DNA from: Tolypothrix sp. FACHB-123
GTDB lineage: Bacteria; Cyanobacteriota; Cyanobacteriia; Cyanobacteriales; Nostocaceae
DNA: 64,000 nucleotides
Assembly: GCF_014697075.1 (NCBI RefSeq)
Contig: NZ_JACJRE010000002.1
Coordinates: 62,001 to 126,000 of the forward strand
Reading direction: 5' to 3'
The notes beneath the pieces are model-generated. The model was not told the DNA's origin and made no database searches. It saw only the letters and a program-made list of their open reading frames with translations. A program made the translations under genes and the position numbers. Positions 53,219 to 62,587 of the stretch are shown here, in pieces (position 1 is the first letter of the stretch; every line of letters begins with the position of its first letter).

Positions 53219-54634
53219 ATGTTCAATGTACCATTTAATTGTTACAGGGGAAGCATTCAGTTTCATAAAATCCCCCGCTTCATGCCTGTATTGCTTTTGG
53301 TAGGGGATATTTTCGGCTTATTTATCTGTTTAAAAATTACATTTTGGTTACGTATAGGACAACCAGTAGGTTTTGATACAATCGTTTGCGGATTTATACT
53401 ACTAGTATTGGCAGGGCTTTATTTAGCAGATACTTACCACCCAGATACACAGATAGCAGGGTTACGTGCTCCAGCTCGCATTGTGATTAGTAATTCCATA
53501 ATTGCTGGCATTACCTCTGCTTTAATTTACCTATCTGGGACTTGGGGACAATACCCTTTTTTAGGGCGAGGAATTTTGCTAGTTAGCTTGGGAATATTTA
53601 CAATCTGGGCAGTAATATCAAGGTTATTAACGGTTAAGTGGTTGCGATCGCACGCTGAGCAAAGTCTATGGTTAATGCTGGGTGCTGGTGAGAGTGGGAT
53701 AAAATTTGCACAAATGTTCTTAGAGCAAAACCCCCTAGGGCGCTTAGTGGTTTTAGCAGAAACTAGTAAAGATATTACTGAATTAGCTAAAACAGCATCT
53801 AACTTAAGTTATGGAGGTAATATTAAAGACCTAACTGTTTGGAGTCAGTATCCTTGGTCAGGTTTGGTTGTAACCACTCAGATGAGTTTTTCTGAGATCC
53901 AGGTGGAGCAGTTGATGCAATTAAGACTGCAAGGTATCCCTATTTATCGGTTACCGGATATTTGCGAAACTTTATGGTACAAACTGCCCTCCTGTTTATT
54001 AGAGGATAGCTGGTGGGCTTTTAGTGCTGGTTTTAACTTAGTCTCTAGTGGTATTAGTTTGAAGTTGAAACGCTTGGTAGATCTAATACTGGCAGGGCTG
54101 TTATTAATATTTTTATTTCCACTTATGCTATTGGCAATGGTGGCGATTAAGTTGGATAGTCCTGGTTCAGTTTTTTACAGCCAAGTACGTACTGGGCTTT
54201 ACGGTAAGCCATTTAGGGTTTATAAATTTCGCTCTATGTATAAAGATGCGGAAAAGTGGGGAGCGCAATGGGCTAGTCAAAGAGATCCACGCATTACTAG
54301 AGTCGGGTACTTGCTGCGAGTACTGCGCATTGATGAATTACCACAGATTTTTAATGTCCTTAGGGGAGATATGAGTCTGATAGGCCCCAGGCCAGAAAGG
54401 CCGGAGTTTGATATCAAGCTAAAAGAATCGATTCCTTACTACGAACTGCGTTATTTAGTGAAACCGGGTATCACAGGGTGGGCCCAGGTACTTTATCCTT
54501 ATGGTGCTTCGGTTGAGGATGCTTCAGAAAAGCTAGCTTACGACCTTTACTACATTAAGAATTATTCTCTCTGGTTAGATATTGCGATCGCATTTAAAAC
54601 AATTCGCGTGGTTTTGTTGGGTAAAGGTAGATAA
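53219..54634 (+). CDS. Exopolysaccharide polyprenyl glycosylphosphotransferase (long-form priming transferase)
   Basis: The 471-residue protein has four N-terminal membrane helices, a soluble Rossmann-like middle region (LMLGAGESGIKFAQMFL) and the C-terminal sugar-transferase domain introduced by a fifth helix (LVDLILAGLLLIFLFPLMLL). Catalytic-domain motifs are SPGSVFYSQVRTGLYGKPFR, VYKFRSMYKDAEKWG, RVGYLLRVLRIDELPQIFNV and GDMSLIGPRPERPEFD. It attaches the first sugar phosphate to undecaprenyl phosphate. It is the second such enzyme of the locus and is divergent from wzc. Confidence 0.94.
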   Translation: MFNVPFNCYRGSIQFHKIPRFMPVLLLVGDIFGLFICLKITFWLRIGQPVGFDTIVCGFILLVLAGLYLADTYHPDTQIAGLRAPARIVISNSIIAGITSALIYLSGTWGQYPFLGRGILLVSLGIFTIWAVISRLLTVKWLRSHAEQSLWLMLGAGESGIKFAQMFLEQNPLGRLVVLAETSKDITELAKTASNLSYGGNIKDLTVWSQYPWSGLVVTTQMSFSEIQVEQLMQLRLQGIPIYRLPDICETLWYKLPSCLLEDSWWAFSAGFNLVSSGISLKLKRLVDLILAGLLLIFLFPLMLLAMVAIKLDSPGSVFYSQVRTGLYGKPFRVYKFRSMYKDAEKWGAQWASQRDPRITRVGYLLRVLRIDELPQIFNVLRGDMSLIGPRPERPEFDIKLKESIPYYELRYLVKPGITGWAQVLYPYGASVEDASEKLAYDLYYIKNYSLWLDIAIAFKTIRVVLLGKGR

Positions 54635-54659
54635 AAATACTAAGTGGGCACCCTTCGAC

Positions 54660-54745
54660 TTCTCTTCTCCCAAGGGGAGACGCTGCGCGAACGAGACGCT
54701 GTGCGTTAAGCGAAGCTTGCCGCAGGCTTTACGCTCAGGGCGAGT
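54660..54745. repeat. Dispersed palindromic repeat cluster
   Basis: Between the priming transferase and pgsA lies a GC-richer segment made of short palindromes: TCTCCC-AAG-GGGAGA at 54666-54680, and GCGTTAAGC (54703-54711) with GCTTTACGC (54726-54734), which differs from perfect complementarity at one base. Such clusters are typical dispersed intergenic repeats of Nostocales genomes and may also act as a bidirectional terminator between these convergent genes. Confidence 0.7.
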
Positions 54746-54780
54746 GGGCATTGGTGTTGTGTGTGATGTAGAATTGACGA

Positions 54781-55296
54781 CTAATCGGCTGATGCGGGTG
54801 CTGGTAAGAGATAAATTGCCCCAGAAATTAATGTCAGAATTACAGAAACCCAAAAAGCTATTAAGGCTGGTAATTGCCAATTTGGTGACAGAGGTGCAAT
54901 TAAAAGGGCGATCGCAATAATTTGACTGACGGTTTTGAGTTTACCCCAAATATTCGCCCCGGTAATTTGAGTTTGATTGACTCGCCAACCTGCGATCGCT
55001 AGTTCTCGCGCTAAAATGAGAAACACTCCCCAAGCGGGGATTTTGCCTAATTCAATTAACACCATTAATGGTGCAAGTACTAAGAATTTATCGACTAAAG
55101 GGTCAAGAAATTTGCCTAAATCGCTAATTTGATTGAGTTTTCGCGCTAAATAGCCGTCTAACCAATCAGTTAATGCAGCGACTAGAAAAATTGCTAAACA
55201 GATCCATTGTGCTTGTGGTGAAGGATTATATAAGCCGTAAAGCAGAAATGGTATTCCTAACAAGCGTGAAAAAGTAATCCAGTTAGGTAAGGTCAT
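54781..55296 (-). CDS. pgsA: CDP-diacylglycerol-glycerol-3-phosphate 3-phosphatidyltransferase
   Basis: PgsA makes phosphatidylglycerol phosphate, the precursor of the phosphatidylglycerol of thylakoid and plasma membranes. The protein has about five membrane helices and the complete CDP-alcohol phosphatidyltransferase signature D-G-x2-A-R-x8-G-x3-D-x3-D in DWLDGYLARKLNQISDLGKF followed by LDPLVDK. The start is placed at ATG 55296 (MTLPNWITFSRLLGIPFLLY), the usual family N-terminus; the frame extends four codons further. It is convergent with the priming transferase. Confidence 0.95.
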   Translation of the reverse strand: MTLPNWITFSRLLGIPFLLYGLYNPSPQAQWICLAIFLVAALTDWLDGYLARKLNQISDLGKFLDPLVDKFLVLAPLMVLIELGKIPAWGVFLILARELAIAGWRVNQTQITGANIWGKLKTVSQIIAIALLIAPLSPNWQLPALIAFWVSVILTLISGAIYLLPAPASAD

Positions 55297-55567
55297 AAGC
55301 AATTGCAAATTGAAAATTATATTTAAATGTAAATTAAAATTGGAAACCCTTGTAATTTTATTGGTAATTTTTACTTCCCCCGCATCCTCGAGGAGGCAAG
55401 ATGCTTACCCCACAGGGTACTGATAAAATCTAATCTAGAAATTTAGATAGGTTTTAGCTTAGTAGTTTTTGCTTAGTTAGGCGATATTCCAACTTAGATA
55501 TATTGCAAAATTCTTAGATTACTCTGTAGTTGTGATATATATGACTTGGTAAAAAATATCAAAATTT

Positions 55568-58324
55568 ATGTATCTCAAGTTTAAATATTGTTCGGCAATT
55601 GTGGCAATTTTATTATCACTATTTTTTCCCCAACCAAAAATTATTATAGGCAAATCTATTTTACTGGCGCAGACATCTCCTAATTCTAAATTACAGGCAA
55701 ACACCCTCTCCCAAGAGGCTAACAAATTATTACGTCAAGGAAAATTTTTAGAAGCAATAGAGTTATTTAAACAAGCGTTGGCAATTCGCCAAGCTATTAA
55801 AGATAGAATGGGTGAGACTTTTTCTCTTTACAGCATTGGTAAAGTTTATAGCAAAACTGGGCAGTATTCCCAGGCTTTAGAAGCCTATCAACAAGCGTTA
55901 GCAATTCGCAGACAAATTGGTGCGAAAGCTGGAGAAGTTGATATCCTCTACAAAATTGCCGAAGTCTATGAAAAAATGGGACATTATCCCAAAGCTTTAG
56001 AATATTACCAGCAAGCCTTGAATATTGCTAAAGATGTTGGCTCTCGGACTGGAGAAAGTGATACTCTCAATGGTATTGGCGCTGCTTACAGAAGCGTAGG
56101 GAATTATGCTCAAGCTTTAGATTATCATCAGCAAGCATTAGCTATTGCCAGAAAAACTAACGACCAAATTGAAGAAGCTGAAAGCCTGAATAAAATTGGT
56201 GTAGTTCACCGACATTTGGGTGATTATACCAAAGCCTTAGAGTTATATCAACAAGCATTAACTATTGCTAAAAGAATTGGCGATCGCTTCCTCGAAGGCG
56301 ATACTTTGGGTAACATCGGTGTAGTTTATGATTATGCTGGTCAATATTCCCAAGCTTTAGATTATTATCAGCAAGCTTTAACGATTTTTCAACAAATTCG
56401 CAATCGCCAGTTAATAGGTATTACGCTGAATAATATTGGCAGCGTACATCACAGCATGGGGAAATATACCAATGCTGTAGAGTTCTATCAACAAGCTTTA
56501 AATATTACTAGAGAAGGTGGTTCGCGGGCGACTGAAGCGAGTATTCTTGGCAATATGGGATTAATATATCGCCATCAAAACGATTATGCGAAAGCTTTGG
56601 ATATTTATCAACAAGCTCTAGCAATTCAACGGGAAATTGGCGATAAACCAGGAGAAAGTATTACGCTGAGTAATTTAGGGACTTTGTTAGAAAGACAGCA
56701 ACAATCAGAGTTAGCGATCGCATTCTATAAACAGTCAGTAAATGTTACTGAAGATATTCGCCGTTCCTTACGAGTTTTACCAGGTAATCTACAAAAATCA
56801 TATACTGAAAATGTAGCTAGTAAATATCGCCGTTTAGCTGATTTACTGTTGAGACAAAATCGTCCAGTAGAAGCACAACAAATACTAGATTTACTCAAAA
56901 TACAAGAAGCAAATGAATATTTAAATCAGTCAAGAGGAAATAACAATAACTCTGCAAGTATTGATTTACTTTCTCAAGAGCAAAAAATTGTATCTCAGCT
57001 ACAGTCGATTCAAGGTAAAGAAATAGAGTTAGGTAAACAACTTGTAGCTTTAAGACAAACTTGTCAACCAGAATGCACAACTAACCAACAACAGCGAATT
57101 GCTGAACTTGAACAACTACAACAGCAAACTCGTAAACAATTTAATACATTTATTAACAGTACAGATGTTAAATCCTTAGTTCGTCAATTAAATGAAACTG
57201 CACAAGAACAAAATCTTCGTCTTTCTCATTTAAATAAATTACGCAGCAATCTACCAAAAGATACTGTTTTACTATATCCCCTAGTTTTAGATGACAGAAT
57301 TGAGATAGTTTTAGTTTCCCATTATACCCCACCAGTACGCCGAACTTCAGCAGTTAATAAACAAGTCTTAAATCAAAAAATCGCAGAATTTCGCCAAGCA
57401 CTAACTCAGCGTACTAGCAACCCTAAAAAATCAGCTAGTCAACTTTATGATTGGCTGATTAAACCGATAGAATCAGATTTAAAGCAAGCACAAGCAAAAA
57501 CAATTATTTATGCACCGGATGCACAGTTACGCTATATTCCTTTAGCAGCGTTATATGACGGTCAAAAATGGTTAATCGAACGCTTTGGAATTTATAATAT
57601 CACAGCCGCTAGTATTGATGATTTAAAAACTCAACGTCAAACTAATTTACGTGCCTTAGCGGGAGCATTTAGCCAAGGAAATTATAGTTTTCAAGTTGGT
57701 TCTCAAAGTTTTAATTTTGATGGCTTGACTTATGCAGGCAAAGAAGTGGAGATTCTATCGCAAATTATAAAAAATACTACTAAAATTTTAGATAAAGAAT
57801 TTTCTCCAGCTACTTTTGTGGCTAAATTCAATAATTACAATATAGTACATTTGGCAACCCACGCAACATTTACCGCAGGTAAACCAGAGGAGTCATTTAT
57901 TTTATTTGGTAATGGCGAAAGAGTGACACTCCTAGATGTGGAAGATTGGAATCTCTCGAATGTAGACTTAATAGTGCTAAGTGCTTGCGAAACTGGAGTT
58001 GGCGATCGGTTGGGTAACGGTGAAGAAATTCTCGGTTTTGGCTATCTCATGCAACTAGCAGGCGCAAAAACTACCGTTGCATCATTATGGGTTGTTGATG
58101 ATGGCGGTACTCAGGCTTTAATGAATGAATTTTATGCAGCGTTACAAAATACTAATATTACTAAATCTCAGGCGATTAGACAAGCGCAATTAGCTTTAAT
58201 TACAGGTGATTTTCAATTTTTAGATAGGGTAAAAAAGCAAATTAATTCAACGCCAAATATCAGCGCTAATTTTAAGCATCCCTATTATTGGGCACCATTT
58301 ATTTTAATTGGCAATGGTCTTTAA
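55568..58324 (+). CDS. Secreted or membrane-bound TPR-CHAT protein
   Basis: The 918-residue protein starts with a hydrophobic signal segment (YCSAIVAILLSLFFPQPKII). About eight to nine 40-residue tetratricopeptide repeats (residues about 45-395) follow, each with the Q-Y-x-x-A-L-E/D-Y-Y/H-Q-Q-A-L core. A coiled-coil linker (about 440-560) precedes a C-terminal CHAT caspase-like domain. The putative catalytic dyad is His765 (IVHLATHATF) and Cys807 (IVLSACETGVGD). CHAT proteases cleave partner proteins in some bacterial systems; here neither a substrate nor a partner gene is adjacent. The function is unknown. Confidence 0.9.
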   Translation: MYLKFKYCSAIVAILLSLFFPQPKIIIGKSILLAQTSPNSKLQANTLSQEANKLLRQGKFLEAIELFKQALAIRQAIKDRMGETFSLYSIGKVYSKTGQYSQALEAYQQALAIRRQIGAKAGEVDILYKIAEVYEKMGHYPKALEYYQQALNIAKDVGSRTGESDTLNGIGAAYRSVGNYAQALDYHQQALAIARKTNDQIEEAESLNKIGVVHRHLGDYTKALELYQQALTIAKRIGDRFLEGDTLGNIGVVYDYAGQYSQALDYYQQALTIFQQIRNRQLIGITLNNIGSVHHSMGKYTNAVEFYQQALNITREGGSRATEASILGNMGLIYRHQNDYAKALDIYQQALAIQREIGDKPGESITLSNLGTLLERQQQSELAIAFYKQSVNVTEDIRRSLRVLPGNLQKSYTENVASKYRRLADLLLRQNRPVEAQQILDLLKIQEANEYLNQSRGNNNNSASIDLLSQEQKIVSQLQSIQGKEIELGKQLVALRQTCQPECTTNQQQRIAELEQLQQQTRKQFNTFINSTDVKSLVRQLNETAQEQNLRLSHLNKLRSNLPKDTVLLYPLVLDDRIEIVLVSHYTPPVRRTSAVNKQVLNQKIAEFRQALTQRTSNPKKSASQLYDWLIKPIESDLKQAQAKTIIYAPDAQLRYIPLAALYDGQKWLIERFGIYNITAASIDDLKTQRQTNLRALAGAFSQGNYSFQVGSQSFNFDGLTYAGKEVEILSQIIKNTTKILDKEFSPATFVAKFNNYNIVHLATHATFTAGKPEESFILFGNGERVTLLDVEDWNLSNVDLIVLSACETGVGDRLGNGEEILGFGYLMQLAGAKTTVASLWVVDDGGTQALMNEFYAALQNTNITKSQAIRQAQLALITGDFQFLDRVKKQINSTPNISANFKHPYYWAPFILIGNGL

Positions 58325-58502
58325 ATTATGGATACAGTATCATCTCTGTGTCACCACAGAGGCAGAGAGAAAGGAGGCTATTAGCAGGAGGACTATTTAT
58401 ACTCTTCATTAATTTCCAATATCACAGAAAACCCCTACTTAAAATTCCATCGTTGATATTAAATACAACTACTTTAGCCATTAATATTTACCCATTAAAA
58501 AT

Positions 58503-58661
58503 TTAATTATTAAGTGTTCCTGAAACAGCTTCTAGGACTAAAAGCTTATCAATTCTCCTGGTTAATTCATAATCAGGGATGGCTCTAAATTCTTCCGGAG
58601 AAAACTTACCAAAAAGGCTGACTAACTGTTCAATCATTTCTGATTTTTTTAATCTCACCAT
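58503..58661 (-). CDS. Small protein, 52 aa, unknown function
   Basis: An ATG at 58661 opens a 52-codon frame encoding MVRLKKSEMIEQLVSLFGKF followed by SPEEFRAIPDYELTRRIDKL and ending at TAA 58503-58505. The composition (amphipathic helices, charged residues, a central proline) looks like a genuine small helical protein rather than a chance frame. I recall similar 50-60-residue proteins being common in cyanobacteria, but no function is known to me. It is convergent with the TPR-CHAT gene. Confidence 0.55.
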   Translation of the reverse strand: MVRLKKSEMIEQLVSLFGKFSPEEFRAIPDYELTRRIDKLLVLEAVSGTLNN

Positions 58662-59057
58662 GTAAAAGCTACTACCCTTTAAATAAATGATCTACAATTG
58701 ATGAAATTCGGTTTTTGCGTTCTTGAGTATAGTTAAATATTTTTTGCATAAATTTATTTGCTGTTTTGAAATAACATTTACTAATCTATTGTAAGCCAAA
58801 GCGTGATTGAGTCAGGAGACGAGGGAGACGAGGGAGACAAGGAGGACAAGCAATTCAAAATTCAAAATTAAGAATTCTATTTGAACTTCGACTTTTGCCC
58901 AATGCCCAATGCCTATTTTCAGGCTAGGCACATACTTTGTAATAATTATTAATTATTGGCACTAATTAAATCGGATTCCTATATATCTGAATTTATCCAC
59001 ATCTTCGCCTAAGCATGGGATGATCTTTGTTCTGAGATTGTCTACATTATCGGCACT
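58662..59057. other. Gap upstream of aspA with short repeats
   Basis: No gene is supported. A short G-rich tandem (GACGAGGGAGACGAGGGAGA, about 58820-58845) and CAATGCC units (about 58900-58912) are present. The last hundred bases should contain the aspA promoter; no operator was recognised. Confidence 0.5.
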
Positions 59058-60494
59058 ATGACTCAACAAGCAGACTCACAATTTCGTATCGAACGCGATT
59101 CGATGGGCGATCGCCAAATCGCAAGTAATGTTTATTACGGTATCCAAACCCTACGGGCTATCGAAAACTTCCCGATTAGCGGACTTAAGCCGTTATCTAC
59201 TTACGTAGATGCTGGTTTATTAATTAAAAAAGCTACAGCAATTGTTAACGGCGAACTGGGTTGCATTCCCCAAGATATTAGTCAGGCTATTGTGCAAGCA
59301 TCGGAGGAGATACTTGCAGGAAAGTTGCGCGATCAATTTGTGGTGGATGTCTACCAAGCTGGTGCGGGTACTTCTCACCACATGAATGTGAATGAAGTGC
59401 TGGCGAATCGGGCTTTGGAAATTTTGGGGGATGAAAAGGGCAATTATAAAAGAGTCAGCCCCAATGACCATGTGAATTATGGACAGTCTACCAATGATGT
59501 GATTCCTACAGCAATCCGCATCGGTGGCTTATTGGCGCTGACGCATACATTACACCCAGCTTTAGATAAGGCGATCGCCTCTCTTGAAGCCAAAGCGGTA
59601 GAATTTCAAGATATCGTCAAATCAGGTAGAACTCATTTGCAAGATGCTGTACCTGTGCGCTTAGGTGAAAATTTCCGCGCTTGGGCTTACATCCTTGCAG
59701 AACATCAAAATCGGATTTACACTGCTTCTGGCGATTTAATGGTGTTGGGTTTGGGTGGAAGTGCTGCGGGTACAGGGATGAATACTCATCCCCATTATCG
59801 GGCGCGGGTGGTGGAAGTTCTCGCGGAATTGCTAAATACACCTTTGGAACCTGCGCCGCATTTAATGGCGGCGATGCAAAGTATGGCACCATTTGTAAAT
59901 GTTTCCGGTGCTGTACGCAATTTAGCTCAAGATTTAGTCAAAATTTCCCACGATTTACGGTTGATGGATTCGGGGCCAAAAACTGGCTTTAAGGAAATTC
60001 AACTACCGCCAGTACAACCCGGTTCCTCAATTATGCCAGGAAAATATAATCCGGTGATGGCAGAGATGACATCGATGGTATGTTTTCAAGTTATGGGTTA
60101 CGACAACGCGATCGCACTGGCCGCCCAAGCCGGACAATTAGAATTAAATGTGATGATGCCCCTGATTGCCTACAATTTAATTCAGAGTATCGAAATTTTA
60201 GGTAATACCATCGCCGCCCTCACGGAACGTTGCATTAAAGGAATTACCGCTAATCAAGAACGCTGTTTGGCCTATGCTGAAGGTAGTTTAGCTTTAGTTA
60301 CCGCCCTTAATCCCCACATTGGTTATCTCAATGCAGCAGCTGTAGCCAAGGAATCTTTAGAAACTGGTAAATCCTTAAGACAGATTGTTTTGGAAAAAGG
60401 ATTGATGAGTGAGGCGGAATTAGCCACCGTGTTAAATCTGGAACAGATGAGTGGTATCTTACCCCTCACACCAGAAGCAGACAAAGTAGATTAG
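59058..60494 (+). CDS. aspA: Aspartate ammonia-lyase
   Basis: AspA catalyses reversible deamination of aspartate to fumarate. The 478-residue protein has the fumarase/aspartase superfamily motifs GAGTSHHMNVNEVLANRALE, HVNYGQSTNDVIPTAIRIGG, VKSGRTHLQDAVPVRLGENF and the signature loop GSSIMPGKYNPVMAEM with its catalytic Ser. The MNVNEV motif (aspartase-type) favours aspartase over fumarase (MNMNEV). It is followed by a hairpin terminator and then a DUF362 gene. Confidence 0.94.
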   Translation: MTQQADSQFRIERDSMGDRQIASNVYYGIQTLRAIENFPISGLKPLSTYVDAGLLIKKATAIVNGELGCIPQDISQAIVQASEEILAGKLRDQFVVDVYQAGAGTSHHMNVNEVLANRALEILGDEKGNYKRVSPNDHVNYGQSTNDVIPTAIRIGGLLALTHTLHPALDKAIASLEAKAVEFQDIVKSGRTHLQDAVPVRLGENFRAWAYILAEHQNRIYTASGDLMVLGLGGSAAGTGMNTHPHYRARVVEVLAELLNTPLEPAPHLMAAMQSMAPFVNVSGAVRNLAQDLVKISHDLRLMDSGPKTGFKEIQLPPVQPGSSIMPGKYNPVMAEMTSMVCFQVMGYDNAIALAAQAGQLELNVMMPLIAYNLIQSIEILGNTIAALTERCIKGITANQERCLAYAEGSLALVTALNPHIGYLNAAAVAKESLETGKSLRQIVLEKGLMSEAELATVLNLEQMSGILPLTPEADKVD

Positions 60495-60511
60495 AAAGAT
60501 AATAGGAAGAT

Positions 60512-60548
60512 ACAAGAAAGAAGAAATTCTTCTTTCTGTTATCTTTAC
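60512..60548 (+). terminator. Hairpin after aspA
   Basis: AGAAAGAAGAA (60515-60525) pairs with TTCTTCTTTCT (60527-60537) in an A/T-rich stem followed by GTTATCTTT. It is a plausible terminator or processing site between aspA and the DUF362 gene, though the stem is poor in GC and has almost no loop as an uninterrupted repeat. Confidence 0.55.
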
Positions 60549-60567
60549 TAATCTGAATTTATTATCC

Positions 60568-61539
60568 ATGCAGACCCAAAAACCATCGGTCAGTTTAATT
60601 CGTGCTACTTCTTACGAACGCGAGTCTCTACGTGAATCGTTAGCAACGCTGCTGGAACCTTTTGGGGGAATGGCGGCTTTTGTGAAAAAAGGCGATCGCG
60701 TTTTGCTGAAGCCGAATCTCCTCACTGGAGCGCGTCCTGGTAAAGAGTGTACCACGCGCCCCGAACTGGTTTATGCAGTTGCCCAGATGGTCATAGAAGT
60801 AGGTGGAAAGCCGTTTTTAGGGGATAGTCCCGCTTTTGGTAGTGCTAAGGGTGTAGCGATCGCTAATGGCTATGAACCGATTTTAGAAGAACTTAACCTA
60901 CCAATTGTCGAGTTTCACGGACAGCGTTACGAAACTGTTAGCGAAGGTTTCAATCACCTATTGTTATCCAAAGAAGCAATGGCGGCGGATGTGGTAATTA
61001 ATTTACCCAAAGTTAAATCCCATGCCCAATTAACATTGACTTTAGGCGTAAAAAACCTCTTTGGCTGCGTTCCCGGCAAAATGAAGGCTTGGTGGCACAT
61101 GGAAGCTGGTAAAGACGCTAACCGCTTTGGCGAAATGCTGGTAGAAACTGCTAAGGCTATTAACCCCAACTTAACCATTTTAGATGGCATCATCGGTCAT
61201 GATGGCAATGGCCCTAGTAATGGAGAACCTCATCCCTTGGGAATTTTAGCAGCAGCCACCAATGTTTTTGCCCTAGATCGGGCAATGGTGGAAATTCTCA
61301 GTGTACCACCCTCTCAAGTTCCTACCGTCGCCGCTTCCCAAAGATTAGGCTTATGTCCCGAATTGGCTGAGATTGATTTTCCTCACCTAGAACCCGATTT
61401 ACTCAAAGTAGACAACTGGAAATTACCAGATAAGTTAATCCCCATCGATTTTGCCATGCCCCGCGTGATTAAATCCACCTTTAGACATCTATATATTCGG
61501 TTTATTAAAGAACCAATGACAGCCTACGGTAGACGTTAG
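60568..61539 (+). CDS. DUF362 domain-containing protein
   Basis: The 323-residue protein matches the DUF362 family: VLLKPNLLTGARPGKECTTR near the N-terminus, PFLGDSPAFGSAKGVAIANG, VVINLPKVKSHAQLTLTLGV and KNLFGCVPGKMKAWWHMEAG. The family is conserved in cyanobacteria, some members have attached ferredoxin domains, and this one does not. The biochemical role is not established. A terminator hairpin follows about 80 bases after the stop. Confidence 0.9.
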   Translation: MQTQKPSVSLIRATSYERESLRESLATLLEPFGGMAAFVKKGDRVLLKPNLLTGARPGKECTTRPELVYAVAQMVIEVGGKPFLGDSPAFGSAKGVAIANGYEPILEELNLPIVEFHGQRYETVSEGFNHLLLSKEAMAADVVINLPKVKSHAQLTLTLGVKNLFGCVPGKMKAWWHMEAGKDANRFGEMLVETAKAINPNLTILDGIIGHDGNGPSNGEPHPLGILAAATNVFALDRAMVEILSVPPSQVPTVAASQRLGLCPELAEIDFPHLEPDLLKVDNWKLPDKLIPIDFAMPRVIKSTFRHLYIRFIKEPMTAYGRR

Positions 61540-61615
61540 TTTAATAATTGCAATCTTGACTACAAAAATCATCACTTTTTCAAGAGTAATCTATATCTAC
61601 CCTCCGATTGCTTAA

Positions 61616-61648
61616 CTAGACCGCCCTCATTTTGTGGCGGTTTTTTCA
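61616..61648 (+). terminator. Rho-independent terminator after the DUF362 gene
   Basis: CCGCC (61621-61625) pairs with GGCGG (61636-61640), extendable by a flanking A-T pair, and is followed by TTTTTT at 61641-61646. It is correctly placed for the plus-strand DUF362 transcript. Confidence 0.75.
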
Positions 61649-62401
61649 TTGATAAGTTTGTTATAAAATTTTTATATAAGGTCTTTTTGATGCTGAACCT
61701 CCTTTCAATAATTGTTTTATCTACTAGTGATGATATTAGGCTGATTATTTGAGAAATCTACCTATATACAGATTTACAAAATCACCAAATTATTCTTTAT
61801 TATCAATAATCTGAATTCTTAACTTTTATGGGTGCAATAACTGAATTAATACCTCATAGCAAGATAGATTTATCTGTATTTTTTCGGTGGAAATTTATGG
61901 ATAAAAAATCGACCTTAGCAGTGAGTGAGAACGCAAAAAATTATTTAAGTGTAATCACTATTGAATAGTGAGGAAAATCTAGGCATAATCAGTATTTCTG
62001 CGGTACTAGTGTGAAGTAGCACAAATTAAGCAGTTATCCTTATAACTACCTTAGACAAGGAATTTGAAGATGTTATACTGAGGCAATAAATCCTGAATTT
62101 CTTAGGATCATTAATCAAAAAATGTAATCTATAATGCCATATTACAAAATATGAACAAACCAACTATACCCCCGTAAAGACAGTATTTTTTAATAAAAAT
62201 AAGCACCTAAATTTTCAAAATGTTTGTAGTGAACTATGTGTTAACTTTTTTAGGTAACAAACAGAATTTATGACAGTTAGAAAAGTGGTTAAGATTCTGT
62301 ATTAATTCAGGGAATGTAGCGAAAAACTAGTTAAAATAGTAGCAACACTCTCTTCAAGAGAGTAAAACATAAAGTGATTTGGTGAATTTCAATTTTTTTG
62401 T
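61649..62401. other. Long A+T-rich non-coding stretch
   Basis: No ORF of credible composition was found on either strand. The right end contains a palindrome ACTCTCTT-C-AAGAGAGT at 62347-62363, 38 bases before the start of the small membrane protein, and is the likely promoter region. A non-coding RNA cannot be excluded but none was recognised. Confidence 0.5.
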
Positions 62402-62587
62402 ATGAATTCAAATAGCCAGTCTGCCAATACCGATACATATTCCCATAGGTTGGCAGACATTGTGGGAACTGCGATCGCTCTTTTAACTTTGACAGTACCA
62501 GTTTTTGTCATTGCCCACTATTCTTCCACAAATTTACCCTATAATCAGCCCTCTCTGACTTATAGCTTGCCGCGAATGGACGATTAA
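62402..62587 (+). CDS. Small single-helix membrane protein, 61 aa
   Basis: The 61-residue product has a polar N-terminus, one hydrophobic segment ([20 protein letters not shown]) and a polar C-terminal tail rich in proline and serine ([17 protein letters not shown]). Small one-helix proteins of this kind are numerous in cyanobacterial thylakoid complexes, but I cannot link it to a named subunit. A palindrome lies directly upstream, and a strong terminator about 240 bases downstream could end its transcript. Confidence 0.65.
   Translation: MNSNSQSANTDTYSHRLADIVGTAIALLTLTVPVFVIAHYSSTNLPYNQPSLTYSLPRMDD

Noticed and set aside
31263-54634. Heterocyst envelope polysaccharide (hep) island
   Set aside because: No hepA-type ABC exporter or other recognised hep-specific gene was found; the gene set fits a general Wzx/Wzy polysaccharide locus.
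54582-54920. 112-codon frame across the priming transferase end, repeat cluster and pgsA end
   Set aside because: It is read through dispersed repeats and overlaps two well supported genes.
59681-59992. 103-codon frame inside aspA
   Set aside because: Out-of-frame shadow of the conserved aspartase sequence, Gly/Cys-rich by reading frame shift.
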